A stretch of 64,000 nt of DNA from Hafnia paralvei ATCC 29927 (lineage in GTDB: Bacteria; Pseudomonadota; Gammaproteobacteria; Enterobacterales; Enterobacteriaceae): positions 38,244-102,243 of the forward strand of contig NZ_LXET01000004.1 in assembly GCF_001655005.1 (NCBI RefSeq), written 5' to 3'. Of this stretch, positions 12,753 through 21,539 are shown one piece after another. The notes beneath the pieces are model-generated. The model saw nothing but the letters and a program-made list of their open reading frames with translations, made no database searches and was not told where the DNA came from. Position numbers and translations under genes: made by a program. Every line of letters begins with the position of its first letter. Position 1 is the first letter of the stretch.

Positions 12753-13756
12753 GTCACGCAACACTGAATAAGCAGGCACCGCTGCTTCAGGCTATCGATC
12801 TGAAAAAACATTATCCGGTGAAAAAAGGTTTATTCGGCGCGGAACGTTTGGTTAAAGCGCTTGATGGGGTCTCGTTTACGTTGGAACGCGGCAAAACGCT
12901 GGCGGTGGTTGGTGAGTCTGGTTGTGGTAAGTCGACGTTGGGTCGCCTGTTAACCATGATTGAAATTCCTACTGGTGGTGAGCTGTATTATCAAGGACAG
13001 GATTTGCTTAAGCCGGATGCAACAGCGGAAAAACTGCGTCGGCAGAAAATCCAGATCGTGTTCCAAAATCCCTATGCTTCGCTAAATCCACGCAAGAAGG
13101 TCGGGGCTATTTTGGAAGAACCGCTCACTATCAATACGTCGCTTAGCGCCGTTGAACGCCGCGAAAAAGCATTAGCGATGATGGCGAAAGTGGGATTGAA
13201 AACTGAGCATTACGATCGTTATCCCCATATGTTTTCCGGTGGGCAGCGTCAGCGTATCGCGATTGCACGCGGTTTGATGCTCAATCCTGACGTGGTGATC
13301 GCTGATGAGCCCGTTTCTGCGCTGGACGTTTCGGTGCGCGCTCAGGTACTGAACCTGATGATGGATTTGCAGCAAGAGATGGGGCTGTCTTATGTCTTTA
13401 TCTCTCATGACTTGTCGGTGGTGGAGCACATTGCCGATGAAGTGATGGTGATGTATTTGGGGCGCTGTGTGGAAAAAGGGCCAAAGGATGCCGTGTTTAA
13501 CAATCCGCGACATCCTTATACCCAAGCGCTGCTCTCTGCGACGCCACGCTTGAATCCAGACATGCGCCGCGAGCGAATCAAGTTGACCGGTGAGCTGCCA
13601 AGTCCGTTAAATCCACCGCCTGGCTGCGCCTTTAACGCGCGCTGCCGTCGTGCATTTGGCACTTGCAAGCAGCTACAGCCACAGCTGAAACAGTATGGCG
13701 AACAGCTGATTGCCTGTTTTGCTGTGGATCAGGATGAAGCTGCGGAAAGCGCTTAG
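12749..13756 (+). CDS. dppF: DppF, dipeptide ABC transporter ATPase
   Basis: Second ATPase of the importer, 335 residues (334 in E. coli). Walker A is GESGCGKS (residues 55-62), the signature FSGGQRQR, and Walker B VVIADEPVSALD, followed by FISHDLSVV. The C-terminal cysteine-rich extension (GCAFNARCRRAFGTC) matches the peptide-transporter type. It starts inside the dppD stop codon and is the last gene of the operon, ending 26 bases before a strong terminator. Confidence 0.96.
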   Translation: MSHATLNKQAPLLQAIDLKKHYPVKKGLFGAERLVKALDGVSFTLERGKTLAVVGESGCGKSTLGRLLTMIEIPTGGELYYQGQDLLKPDATAEKLRRQKIQIVFQNPYASLNPRKKVGAILEEPLTINTSLSAVERREKALAMMAKVGLKTEHYDRYPHMFSGGQRQRIAIARGLMLNPDVVIADEPVSALDVSVRAQVLNLMMDLQQEMGLSYVFISHDLSVVEHIADEVMVMYLGRCVEKGPKDAVFNNPRHPYTQALLSATPRLNPDMRRERIKLTGELPSPLNPPPGCAFNARCRRAFGTCKQLQPQLKQYGEQLIACFAVDQDEAAESA

Positions 13757-13782
13757 TATCGATTTATCAGGATTCTATTTTG

Positions 13783-13808
13783 AGAGCTCTGAAAAGAGCT
13801 CTTTTTTT
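13783..13808 (+). terminator. Intrinsic terminator of the dpp operon
   Basis: An 8-base stem AGAGCTCT / AGAGCTCT with a GAAA loop is followed by seven T residues. It is a textbook rho-independent terminator. Confidence 0.9.
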
Positions 13809-14139
13809 ATATGAAAAATAAGACTATCGCGAGATAAATCACCATGTATTTAGTGCGTCTTTAATGTTCTATAAAGGTATGCTTGTACATTATATTAGCA
13901 AGCTATAAGTTTGCTATGATTCATTCATGGGCATAGAAATATCTTAATATGGTCATCGTTATTATTTGAAGCATTTGGTAGGGGCGTTAAACAATCAAAA
14001 ATATATATTTTTTAATGCCTAGAGTGTTCATACAAGTGTACATAATTAAATGCTTTCTGTTACGGTAGAAATATTCTCTGCGTATTTGAGCATAGTAAAT
14101 ACCGCGTTATAAATGCGATTTAAGGGAATATATATTGAG
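13809..14139. other. AT-rich gap between dppF and bcsG
   Basis: About 330 bases between convergent operons. It is strongly AT-rich, with no open frame of note and no hairpin I would defend beyond the flanking terminators. Confidence 0.4.
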
Positions 14140-14162
14140 AAGGCTCCCTTTGGGGGAGCCTT
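14140..14162 (-). terminator. Hairpin terminator after bcsG
   Basis: AAGGCTCCC (14140-14148) pairs with GGGAGCCTT (14154-14162). It lies 26 bases past the bcsG stop. The T tract on the minus strand is poor, so efficiency is uncertain. Confidence 0.5.
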
Positions 14163-14187
14163 TAGATACGCTGTTTTGCATGCGATA

Positions 14188-15855
14188 TTACTGCGGGTAA
14201 GGCACCCAATCGCCACCGTTGAGGCGGATATAAGGTTTGCCCTGATACTGAATAACGATGGCGTTATCGTTCTCTGAAACTGGTGCCGTTTGTGGTAGCC
14301 CTTTCAGCAAGGCTTGCCAGTTTACGCTGCTTTCCGTGAAGATTTTACCGTCAACGGAACGAGCAACTAACTCGGAAAGAGCCAGATAGCTGCTTGGCTG
14401 ATCGACAATAATTTCAGTCGGTTGCGGTGCTTTCATACCGATAAACTTGATACCAACGGGGACATGCGTAATGCTTGGGCTTGGAATATCACGTAGGCCT
14501 GACATCTGCATTTTGTCCCCAACAAGCGCGGCACCATGCTCAGGCACGACAACCACCATCACTTTGCGATTTGATTTCTCAAGCTGCGTTAGGAATGCGT
14601 CTAGCTGATCAAACAGTTTTTGTGCGCGGGGCTTATAGTCGGCGCTCTTGCTGCTACCAACCATACGATTACCGTCATGCAGTGGGATCAGGTTAAAGAA
14701 GGTGGCGGTGCGTGCATCGCCTGACTTTTCAACGGTTTGCTGCCAGCGTTGTAAAACTTCTAAATCGTTAAATATCGGTTCTCCATCAAACGACGTGAGC
14801 TCGTGCGAAATCCCTGCCTGAGATTCCAACGGCGTCTGCAAACCGGCATCTTTGCGCAGGTCTTCCAAGTAGTTACCGAACTTACCTGAGTGGTCCATAA
14901 TGAGTCTCTGACCAAAGCCGAGTTTAGCCAGATTATCCATCAGATAGCATTGCTGGCCTGCGGCAGAGTAGAGCTCTTTATGCGAAGGCTGGCCGCAGCT
15001 CGCACGTAACAGACGAATCGACGCAGGGCCGCTGTAGGCGGTAGCAGAGTTAAAGTTTTTGAACAGAATATCGAAGTGCTTCCACAGTGGGTGATCCTGC
15101 AAGCCAACAGAATCCACATCAGACCACGCCAAAGAACAGATGTTGATAATCAACAAATCGAATGGCTGTGCATCGGCCGGTAGTGCCGTCGGGAATTGGG
15201 TTTGGCGCTGCTGTTCACTGGCATAAAATGCGTCGAGGTAAGCTGAAAGATTCTTATTGTCAGGTGGTGCAGTTTGAGCAGGAAGATCGCTGTTAACGCC
15301 TGCTGAATTTGTGCTGGCATCGGAAGATTCTGCCGCTGCCGTTGTGGCATTCGCGCTAGTGGTATCCGGTGTGAGTGAGAATGCAGGTCCGGCAATCTGC
15401 AGCACGTTTAACCATACAAGGGCCCCGACGACGAACACGGTAACGCGTATCCACTGCGAGATAAAAAGATAGCCAACCAGCATGACAAAGCCCGCGCCAA
15501 TCATTTTCCAGTTAATGAAGCGATTCACTAAGTCCAGCAGATAGGAGGCCGAGAAGCCCGCCAGCTGCGAACCTTGGCTCATGATGCTGTTAATCCCCGG
15601 TAGCCATGTATCGTGATAGAACAAGCCAATCCCAATAGGGATCGCTATCCAGTTGCGCCAGCGGTGCAAACGGACGTTTGGCAAAGGAAACAGCAAAAAG
15701 GCGAGGAATATCAGATTTGATAGCGCATCAAAATTAAGATAACCAAACCACAGCAGAGCGAACTTCAGCAGGAAGTAGAAATTCCAGCCTCCAAGTCCGC
15801 GCCAGTAGTGCCACAGGTCCGTTAAGGTATTCGTGGAGTTACTATTTTTGGTCAT
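14188..15855 (-). CDS. bcsG: BcsG, cellulose phosphoethanolamine transferase
   Basis: An inner-membrane enzyme that moves phosphoethanolamine from phosphatidylethanolamine onto cellulose in the periplasm. It has 555 residues (559 in E. coli). About five membrane segments occupy residues 25-160, followed by a low-complexity Ala/Thr/Ser linker (160-200) and a periplasmic zinc-dependent alkaline-phosphatase-fold domain. The equivalents of the E. coli catalytic residues are present: C240 (INICS), nucleophile S275 (AYSGP), and E438-H439 (VVPEHG). It overlaps the end of bcsF by 14 bases. All key residues are intact, so pEtN-cellulose production is expected. Confidence 0.95.
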   Translation of the reverse strand: MTKNSNSTNTLTDLWHYWRGLGGWNFYFLLKFALLWFGYLNFDALSNLIFLAFLLFPLPNVRLHRWRNWIAIPIGIGLFYHDTWLPGINSIMSQGSQLAGFSASYLLDLVNRFINWKMIGAGFVMLVGYLFISQWIRVTVFVVGALVWLNVLQIAGPAFSLTPDTTSANATTAAAESSDASTNSAGVNSDLPAQTAPPDNKNLSAYLDAFYASEQQRQTQFPTALPADAQPFDLLIINICSLAWSDVDSVGLQDHPLWKHFDILFKNFNSATAYSGPASIRLLRASCGQPSHKELYSAAGQQCYLMDNLAKLGFGQRLIMDHSGKFGNYLEDLRKDAGLQTPLESQAGISHELTSFDGEPIFNDLEVLQRWQQTVEKSGDARTATFFNLIPLHDGNRMVGSSKSADYKPRAQKLFDQLDAFLTQLEKSNRKVMVVVVPEHGAALVGDKMQMSGLRDIPSPSITHVPVGIKFIGMKAPQPTEIIVDQPSSYLALSELVARSVDGKIFTESSVNWQALLKGLPQTAPVSENDNAIVIQYQGKPYIRLNGGDWVPYPQ

Positions 15856-16063
15856 TTTTACGGTCTACCGTGACAGAAGTGTTACGTTGTAAGCGAGTAT
15901 TACGCCGCAGGATCCCCTCGGATTTTAAATAGCGCGGCGTGAAGAGTACTTGGCGTATTGATTGCAGAATATGGGGTAATTTTTTACGCAAATAGTAGCC
16001 CAATGGCAGAAGTATCACCGCACAGACGATGATGATTTGCAAAATATCCATGCTGTTCATCAT
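15842..16063 (-). CDS. bcsF: BcsF, small membrane protein of the cellulose complex
   Basis: A 73-residue protein with one membrane span (about residues 7-26, LQIIIVCAVILLPLGYYL) and a basic cytoplasmic tail containing PRYLKSEGILRR, which matches E. coli BcsF (63 residues). In E. coli BcsF anchors BcsE at the membrane and helps recruit BcsG. Translation may begin at the first ATG (16063) or at the later MDI codon four residues on. Its start overlaps the bcsE stop by four bases, which suggests coupling. Confidence 0.88.
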   Translation of the reverse strand: MMNSMDILQIIIVCAVILLPLGYYLRKKLPHILQSIRQVLFTPRYLKSEGILRRNTRLQRNTSVTVDRKNDQK

Positions 16064-17622
16064 TCAACACGCTCCTGACTTGGCGTGAGTAATAGCCTGA
16101 TTGGCTGCGGTGAATGGCGTAAAGGATGTTCCGCCGCAGATTCACTGTTTTTGCGATTTACCAGCGGTGTGATGCGGTCTGAAAGGTGCCAGTTAGATGG
16201 CTTGTTGGACTGCATCTGCTGTAGTTCGGCGATGATCAGCTTGTCTTGATACCACACCATGCGATTTGTGAAGACCTCATCGACCGGCAATGGGAATATA
16301 TGGCTAAGCGCGATATCTAAGTCATTGATTCTACATGATGAAAGAAACAGCGTTAGCCGGTTTTCATCGATAGTAACCAAATCACCAAAGCGACGGGTTC
16401 GGCAGATTGTTAATACCTGTTCAGTGCGCAATCCTGGAACGGGGCGTAAGGCAATTAAAATGCCTTTGCTATCTTCTGGTAATAAAGTGTTATTCATCAA
16501 AGACATCAGCGTTTCGCAGAAGGTATTGTAAGGAATATATCCTTTCAAGTTCAGCGGACGCATGGCTTCAATCAGTAGGTCAATGTCTGACGGTACATGG
16601 CGAGGATAGGTGTGCCCTTGAACACTTTCCAACATTGTTAGACAACGTGATAGCGGCGCATTGTGTGGGATTATCAGGTTAGCCCCGCAGGCCAACAATA
16701 GTCGCTCGTCGCTGAAACGTAGGCAGGTAGTACTTTCGCGCACCACCAGTTTGATCGCCTTGCCACGTTGGCGGCGCAAACTATGAATTTCACGCGCTAA
16801 TGTATCGATTTGATCACTATTAGAAAGTTGGAAAACTAACGTACAGGCTTGAGCGGCATAGGCGGCATTAAACAACGCAAGGTTGCTTTCAAACAGATGC
16901 CAGTTTTCAGAGAGCGGTGGAGCCCCTTCCAATACGGCTTTATGCGCCATATAAATTTGTTCATCGTTGCGGGGTTGTGGTGCTTGTAGAGTATCTTCAT
17001 GGGCATGCCAACCGCGCTCGTCAAAATAGACCCCCACGTCTTGCTGCGCAGTAACGCCGTTTTGATTACACCAGTAGGCAACGTCGTAGCGGTGCAGATC
17101 TTGCAGCCAGCGTAAGCTTGCCAAGCCGCATAGCGTACGATGCTGGGACTGAAGCATGGTTCTCTGGCTATTTGCACTTTTGCCGTAATCGATAATCAGC
17201 AAGGTGCAATTTTGTTGGCGTAGCCAGCGGGTGGTATCTCGCATCCACTCGGTCAGTTCATAGGGTTGCAGCTGCTCCCAAATTCCTGATGGCGTGAATA
17301 ACACCAGCAGTCGGTTTTTCGGATGCAGACCGCGCATCAGATCTTCCGTAAACTGAAATAACGCTTTACGCTTTTCGGGAAGTGAGTAAATAGGGAGTTT
17401 ATTGGGGCCAAGCGTGTAGTTAGCGCCGATAATATCCTGCGGTGGACACTTTACGCTGATTAACGCTGCACGCGTTTCTGCAGGCTGGCTTGAGATTACC
17501 TGCTGACAAAAGCTTTTAGCATCAACTTCACGGTCTGCACTAATCCAATAGAGGCCGGGAGCTTGCATTATAAGAAGCTCATCCCATAGTTGATGAACCC
17601 CGAGAGAAAAAGATAGCGCCAT
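16060..17622 (-). CDS. bcsE: BcsE, c-di-GMP-binding cellulose regulator
   Basis: A 520-residue cytoplasmic protein (523 in E. coli) that stimulates cellulose synthesis and associates with BcsR, BcsQ and BcsF at the synthase. The order is an N-terminal degenerate ATPase-like domain, a REC-like middle (the LRRQRGKAIKLVVRE and LLLACGANLIIP region) and a C-terminal degenerate GGDEF-like domain. The c-di-GMP-binding I-site is around RTRRFGDLVTI. First gene of bcsEFG and divergent from bcsR, so both units start from the shared region 17623-17910. Confidence 0.93.
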   Translation of the reverse strand: MALSFSLGVHQLWDELLIMQAPGLYWISADREVDAKSFCQQVISSQPAETRAALISVKCPPQDIIGANYTLGPNKLPIYSLPEKRKALFQFTEDLMRGLHPKNRLLVLFTPSGIWEQLQPYELTEWMRDTTRWLRQQNCTLLIIDYGKSANSQRTMLQSQHRTLCGLASLRWLQDLHRYDVAYWCNQNGVTAQQDVGVYFDERGWHAHEDTLQAPQPRNDEQIYMAHKAVLEGAPPLSENWHLFESNLALFNAAYAAQACTLVFQLSNSDQIDTLAREIHSLRRQRGKAIKLVVRESTTCLRFSDERLLLACGANLIIPHNAPLSRCLTMLESVQGHTYPRHVPSDIDLLIEAMRPLNLKGYIPYNTFCETLMSLMNNTLLPEDSKGILIALRPVPGLRTEQVLTICRTRRFGDLVTIDENRLTLFLSSCRINDLDIALSHIFPLPVDEVFTNRMVWYQDKLIIAELQQMQSNKPSNWHLSDRITPLVNRKNSESAAEHPLRHSPQPIRLLLTPSQERVE

Positions 17623-17910
17623 AGAGTGTTAATTCTCTGAATGTGATTATACCCGTCAAGCTTAACGTTTTTACCTAATCGCTAGATTTATCCTAGTCTC
17701 CATAGATTTTTTTGTGTCGCTTTTTATCTACGGCGATAATTTATTTGTCGTATGCGGTCTACTAGCGAAAAAAGATAAACGAATGTAACATTATAAATAA
17801 TTTACGACAAATTACTAAGACTGATGCGTACCCGCTATTACGTTGTAGTCACGGGTTTTTTTAAGCTGTCTATAATCATAAACATTAGTCGATTTTTCAT
17901 GGATAGCAGA
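17623..17910. promoter_or_regulatory. Divergent bcsEFG / bcsRQABZC control region
   Basis: An AT-rich 288-base region between the two cellulose operons. It carries a perfect inverted pair ATTTGTCGTA (17743-17752) and TACGACAAAT (17803-17812). A TATAAT hexamer lies at 17871-17876, preceded by C as in sigma-S-type -10 elements, 35 bases before the bcsR start. No good -35 pairs with it. Regulator unknown. Confidence 0.5.
17830..17862 (+). terminator. Terminator-like hairpin before bcsR
   Basis: ACCCG (17830-17834) pairs with CGGGT (17852-17856) and runs directly into seven T residues. It lies in front of bcsR, so it may be an attenuator if transcription starts upstream, or a buffer terminator if it starts at the TATAAT at 17871. 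The stem is short, so the call is tentative. Confidence 0.4.
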
Positions 17911-18108
17911 ATGAATGACAAAAGAATTAATCTAATTGCGAAAGATCCTACGTTTACTTTCCAAAATGATATTGCTGCACTGAGCAATGCTTTTGCTATT
18001 CCTAAAATCAACTATGTTGATATCTCACGCCAAGAGCATATGAACGAAGTGATTCGTCGTTGGCCGCTATTGGCCGAGCTCACTCAATTGACGGGGAGAG
18101 TCCGTTAA
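17911..18108 (+). CDS. bcsR: BcsR, small cellulose synthase regulator
   Basis: A 65-residue cytoplasmic protein (62 in E. coli). The conserved core FTFQNDIAALSNAFAIP followed by NYVDIS and RRWPLLAEL matches BcsR/YhjR. In E. coli BcsR forms a complex with BcsQ that is required for cellulose synthase assembly. The start is not certain: ATG 17911 gives a protein closest to the usual length, and ATG 17899 adds four residues. Neither has a strong ribosome-binding site. The stop overlaps the bcsQ start by one base (TAATG), indicating coupling. Confidence 0.85.
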   Translation: MNDKRINLIAKDPTFTFQNDIAALSNAFAIPKINYVDISRQEHMNEVIRRWPLLAELTQLTGRVR

Positions 18109-18863
18109 TGGCTGTTATTGCTTTGCAAGGGCTGCGAGGTGGTGTGGGGACCACATCCATCACCGCCGCATTGGCGTGGGGGTTACAACAGTTAGGCGAG
18201 TCAGTATTGGTGATCGATATGACGCCAGCAAATCTATTGCGTATGCATTTTAATACTGACTTCGCTCATTCCCAAGGTTGGGCTCGCGCCGAATTTGATG
18301 GTATCGCATGGCAAGACGCTGCGTTACGTTACACTGAATTACTGGATTTCTTGCCTTTTGGGCAGATTAACGGTGATGAGCACGCTCAATTTTTTACTGA
18401 CGTAACGCGCTGGATAGATTGGTCGCGAAATATTAATGCGCTGCGCGCGAGCGGCAGATATAACTGGATCTTACTTGATGTTCCCAGCGGTATGCACCCA
18501 CTGGCACAGCACTTTACCTCGTTGGCTGATAGTGTCATAAACGTTATTGTTCCTGATACCAATTGCCACATTCGGTTGCATCAACAGCCCCTCCCGCAGG
18601 GCGTTTTTCTGTTGGCTAATCAGCTAGTAGCGACGAGCCAACTACAAGAGGATATCTATCAGCTTTGGCTGCAAAGTTTACCTTCTTTGCTGCCTATGGT
18701 GATCCACCGTGACGAGGCGATGGCAGAGGCGAGCGCAGTCAAACAGCCGCTCGGAGAATATTATCCGCACTCTTTGGCGGCGGAAGAAATTATGACACTC
18801 GCCAACTGGTGTTTGCTGCATTTCGATGCTGAAGGCAATGCTGCCGATGGGATGATCCCATGA
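18108..18863 (+). CDS. bcsQ: BcsQ, ParA/MinD-like ATPase of the cellulose complex
   Basis: A 251-residue MinD/ParA-family ATPase that works with BcsR to localise and assemble the cellulose synthase at the cell pole or membrane. The N-terminal P-loop is the deviant form RGGVGTTSI (residues 10-18), with Thr where classical proteins have Lys, as in E. coli BcsQ. The C-terminal part (DEAMAEASAVKQPLGEY, AAEEIMTLANWCLL) is conserved. The ATG at 18108 gives the standard MAVIALQGLRGG start; a longer frame from 18060 lacks support. Unlike laboratory E. coli K-12, where bcsQ has an early stop, this frame is intact. Confidence 0.94.
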   Translation: MAVIALQGLRGGVGTTSITAALAWGLQQLGESVLVIDMTPANLLRMHFNTDFAHSQGWARAEFDGIAWQDAALRYTELLDFLPFGQINGDEHAQFFTDVTRWIDWSRNINALRASGRYNWILLDVPSGMHPLAQHFTSLADSVINVIVPDTNCHIRLHQQPLPQGVFLLANQLVATSQLQEDIYQLWLQSLPSLLPMVIHRDEAMAEASAVKQPLGEYYPHSLAAEEIMTLANWCLLHFDAEGNAADGMIP

Positions 18864-21427
18864 GTCTCCTTCTCGATCTCTTTCTCATGCGGCCAGCGCG
18901 TCAAGCTTTGGTCGATCGTTACTACCAATATCGGCAGTCAGCTTCAGCATTGGGTTCCGTATTAGGCTGCTTCTGGTTGACGGTTGCGTGGTTCTTTCTC
19001 AAGCTGGAGTCTCCCCGCTGGCAGCAGATCCGCGCGCAACAAACGACGCTTTTTCCCCATATTGATACGCAACGTCCTCGACCACTCGATATTGTTCGTT
19101 ACGCGATCCAGAGTCTGTGGCTAATCGTGTTCTTCTCGGGGAGACACACGAAAGAGTGGGGTATCCGCGCGCTGATTAAAAAATGGCATAACGGCTATCA
19201 TGATTGGCTGAAAAGCTTACCTGAGAAGATGCAGGAGCATGGTGCGGAGGAGTCGGAACAGGCTTTTAATCGTTTAGGCCAAGGCATACGCCGTCTGGTA
19301 TTGGGCGTTATGTGTGTATTCTCCGCTCTTCTTGCGTTGCTCTGTATTTCCCAGCCGTTTGACTTAAGTTCGCAGTTTGTATTCGTGGTGCTGCTGTGGG
19401 GCATCGCGATGATTGTGCGGCGTATTCCAGGCCGTTTTTCGTCGCTGATGATGATTGTTTTGTCGCTAACGGTCTCTTGCCGTTATATCTGGTGGCGCTA
19501 TACCTCAACGCTTAACTGGGATGATCCGGTTAGTTTAATCTGTGGATTGCTGCTGCTTGCTGCTGAAACCTATGCGTGGGTCGTTTTAGTTCTGGGGTAC
19601 TTCCAAACCATTTGGCCGCTGAATCGTCAGCCAGCGCCTATGCCGGAAGACATTAAGTCATGGCCGACCATTGATATTATGGTGCCGACTTATAACGAAG
19701 ATATGAGCGTGGTGAAGCCCACCATTTACGCAGCTCTCGGTATTGATTGGCCAAAAGAAAAACTGAATATCTGGCTGTTAGACGATGGTGGACGTGAAGA
19801 GTTTCGGGAGTTTGCTGAGCAGGTTGGGGTGAAATATGTCGCCCGTACGACCCATGAGCATGCCAAGGCCGGTAACATTAATAACGCGTTGAAACAGGCG
19901 ACTGGTGAGTTTGTCGCGATTTTTGACTGTGATCATGTCCCCACTCGCTCATTTCTACAGCTAACTTTGGGGTGGTTCTTCAAAGATAAAAAGCTAGGCA
20001 TGATGCAGACACCGCATCATTTTTTCTCCCCTGATCCTTTTGAACGTAACTTGGGTCGTTTCCGTCGGACGCCAAACGAAGGCACCTTATTTTACGGGTT
20101 GCTACAGGATGGTAACGACATGTGGGACGCCACTTTCTTCTGTGGTTCGTGTGCCGTATTGCGTCGTAGCGCGTTGGACGAAGTCGGCGGTATCGCCGTT
20201 GAAACCGTTACCGAAGATGCTCACACTTCTTTACGTCTACACCGTCGTGGGTGGACATCAGCGTATATCCGCATCCCACAGGCTGCGGGGTTAGCCACCG
20301 AAAGTCTTTCGGCCCATATTGGCCAGCGTATTCGATGGGCTCGCGGTATGGTGCAGATTTTCCGTTTGGATAATCCATTGCTTGGCAAAGGTCTGAAGCT
20401 GGCACAGCGTATCTGTTACGCCAATGCGATGTTGCACTTTCTGTCCGGCATCCCACGGCTCATTTTCCTCACCGCGCCTCTGGCGTTTTTGCTGATGCAC
20501 GCCTATATCATTTTTGCTCCCGCGCTGGCGATTGCGTTGTATGTGATCCCACATATCGTTCACTCCAGTCTGACTAACTCCAAAATTCAGGGCAAATATC
20601 GCCATTCATTTTGGAGTGAAATCTATGAAACCGTGTTGGCATGGTACATCGCTCGGCCGACCACGGTGGCGCTGCTTAACCCGCATAAAGGGAAGTTCAA
20701 CGTTACGGCGAAAGGTGGATTGGTTGAACATCAGCACGTTGATTGGGTTATTACCCGTCCGTACCTGATTTTGGTATTGCTCAATTTTGCCGGTTTGATT
20801 TTGGGGATTTGGCGGATGTCGTTTGGTCCACAAGATGAAATCTGGACGGTAGCAATGAGTATGGCGTGGGTGTTCTACAACATGATCATTCTGGGGGGCG
20901 CTGTGGCTGTGTCGGTTGAAACGAAACAGGTTCGCCAATCTCACCGCGTAGAAATTGCTATGCCCGCGGCAATTGCACGCAAAGACGGCCATATCTTCCC
21001 TTGCACGCTACGCGATTATTCCGACGGAGGCGTGGGCGTCGAACTGCGAGAAGGCAGCGTGCTCAATGATGGGGAAAACATCACGCTGATGCTGAAACGT
21101 GGTCAACAGGAGTATTCGTTCCCCGCGAAGGTGACACGCGTCTTCGGTCAGAAAGCGGGCTTGCGCATGGACAACATGAGTGTGGCCCAGCATATCGAAT
21201 TTATTCAGTGTACGTTTGCGCGCGCCGACACTTGGGCGCTATGGCAGGACAGCTTTGCCCAAGACAAACCGGTAGAGAGTTTGCTGGATATTTTGAAACT
21301 TGGCTTCCGTGGATATCAAAGCCTTGCTGATTACGCTCCCCCTATTTTGCGCAGTGTGTTTATTGGATTCACTACGCTGGTTACGTGGACGGTGTCGTTT
21401 ATCCCACGTGGGGTGAGCAAGGCTTAG
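18860..21427 (+). CDS. bcsA: BcsA, cellulose synthase catalytic subunit
   Basis: Processive GT2 enzyme that polymerises UDP-glucose into beta-1,4-glucan and extrudes it across the inner membrane. It has 855 residues (872 in E. coli). Membrane helices precede and follow the glycosyltransferase domain. Catalytic motifs are DDG (308-310), DCD (356-358), TED (451-453) and the Q(Q/R)xRW motif QRIRW (489-493). The C-terminal PilZ domain has RQSHR and DYSDGGVG, the residues that bind c-di-GMP and activate the enzyme. The start codon overlaps the bcsQ stop (ATGA). Confidence 0.97.
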   Translation: MSLLLDLFLMRPARQALVDRYYQYRQSASALGSVLGCFWLTVAWFFLKLESPRWQQIRAQQTTLFPHIDTQRPRPLDIVRYAIQSLWLIVFFSGRHTKEWGIRALIKKWHNGYHDWLKSLPEKMQEHGAEESEQAFNRLGQGIRRLVLGVMCVFSALLALLCISQPFDLSSQFVFVVLLWGIAMIVRRIPGRFSSLMMIVLSLTVSCRYIWWRYTSTLNWDDPVSLICGLLLLAAETYAWVVLVLGYFQTIWPLNRQPAPMPEDIKSWPTIDIMVPTYNEDMSVVKPTIYAALGIDWPKEKLNIWLLDDGGREEFREFAEQVGVKYVARTTHEHAKAGNINNALKQATGEFVAIFDCDHVPTRSFLQLTLGWFFKDKKLGMMQTPHHFFSPDPFERNLGRFRRTPNEGTLFYGLLQDGNDMWDATFFCGSCAVLRRSALDEVGGIAVETVTEDAHTSLRLHRRGWTSAYIRIPQAAGLATESLSAHIGQRIRWARGMVQIFRLDNPLLGKGLKLAQRICYANAMLHFLSGIPRLIFLTAPLAFLLMHAYIIFAPALAIALYVIPHIVHSSLTNSKIQGKYRHSFWSEIYETVLAWYIARPTTVALLNPHKGKFNVTAKGGLVEHQHVDWVITRPYLILVLLNFAGLILGIWRMSFGPQDEIWTVAMSMAWVFYNMIILGGAVAVSVETKQVRQSHRVEIAMPAAIARKDGHIFPCTLRDYSDGGVGVELREGSVLNDGENITLMLKRGQQEYSFPAKVTRVFGQKAGLRMDNMSVAQHIEFIQCTFARADTWALWQDSFAQDKPVESLLDILKLGFRGYQSLADYAPPILRSVFIGFTTLVTWTVSFIPRGVSKA

Positions 21428-21539
21428 CAGGAAGGAACAATAAACGCCCCGGCACCGCAAAACGATGTTTGGAATTGATAGACCCAAAACAATCGAAGAA
21501 CGGTGGTTCAGACATTGGCTCAACATTGATGATAATGCG

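Noticed and set aside
17824..17910. N-terminal extension of bcsR from ATG 17824
   Set aside because: The added residues are hydrophobic, unlike BcsR, overlap the terminator-like hairpin and TATAAT element, and exceed the family length.
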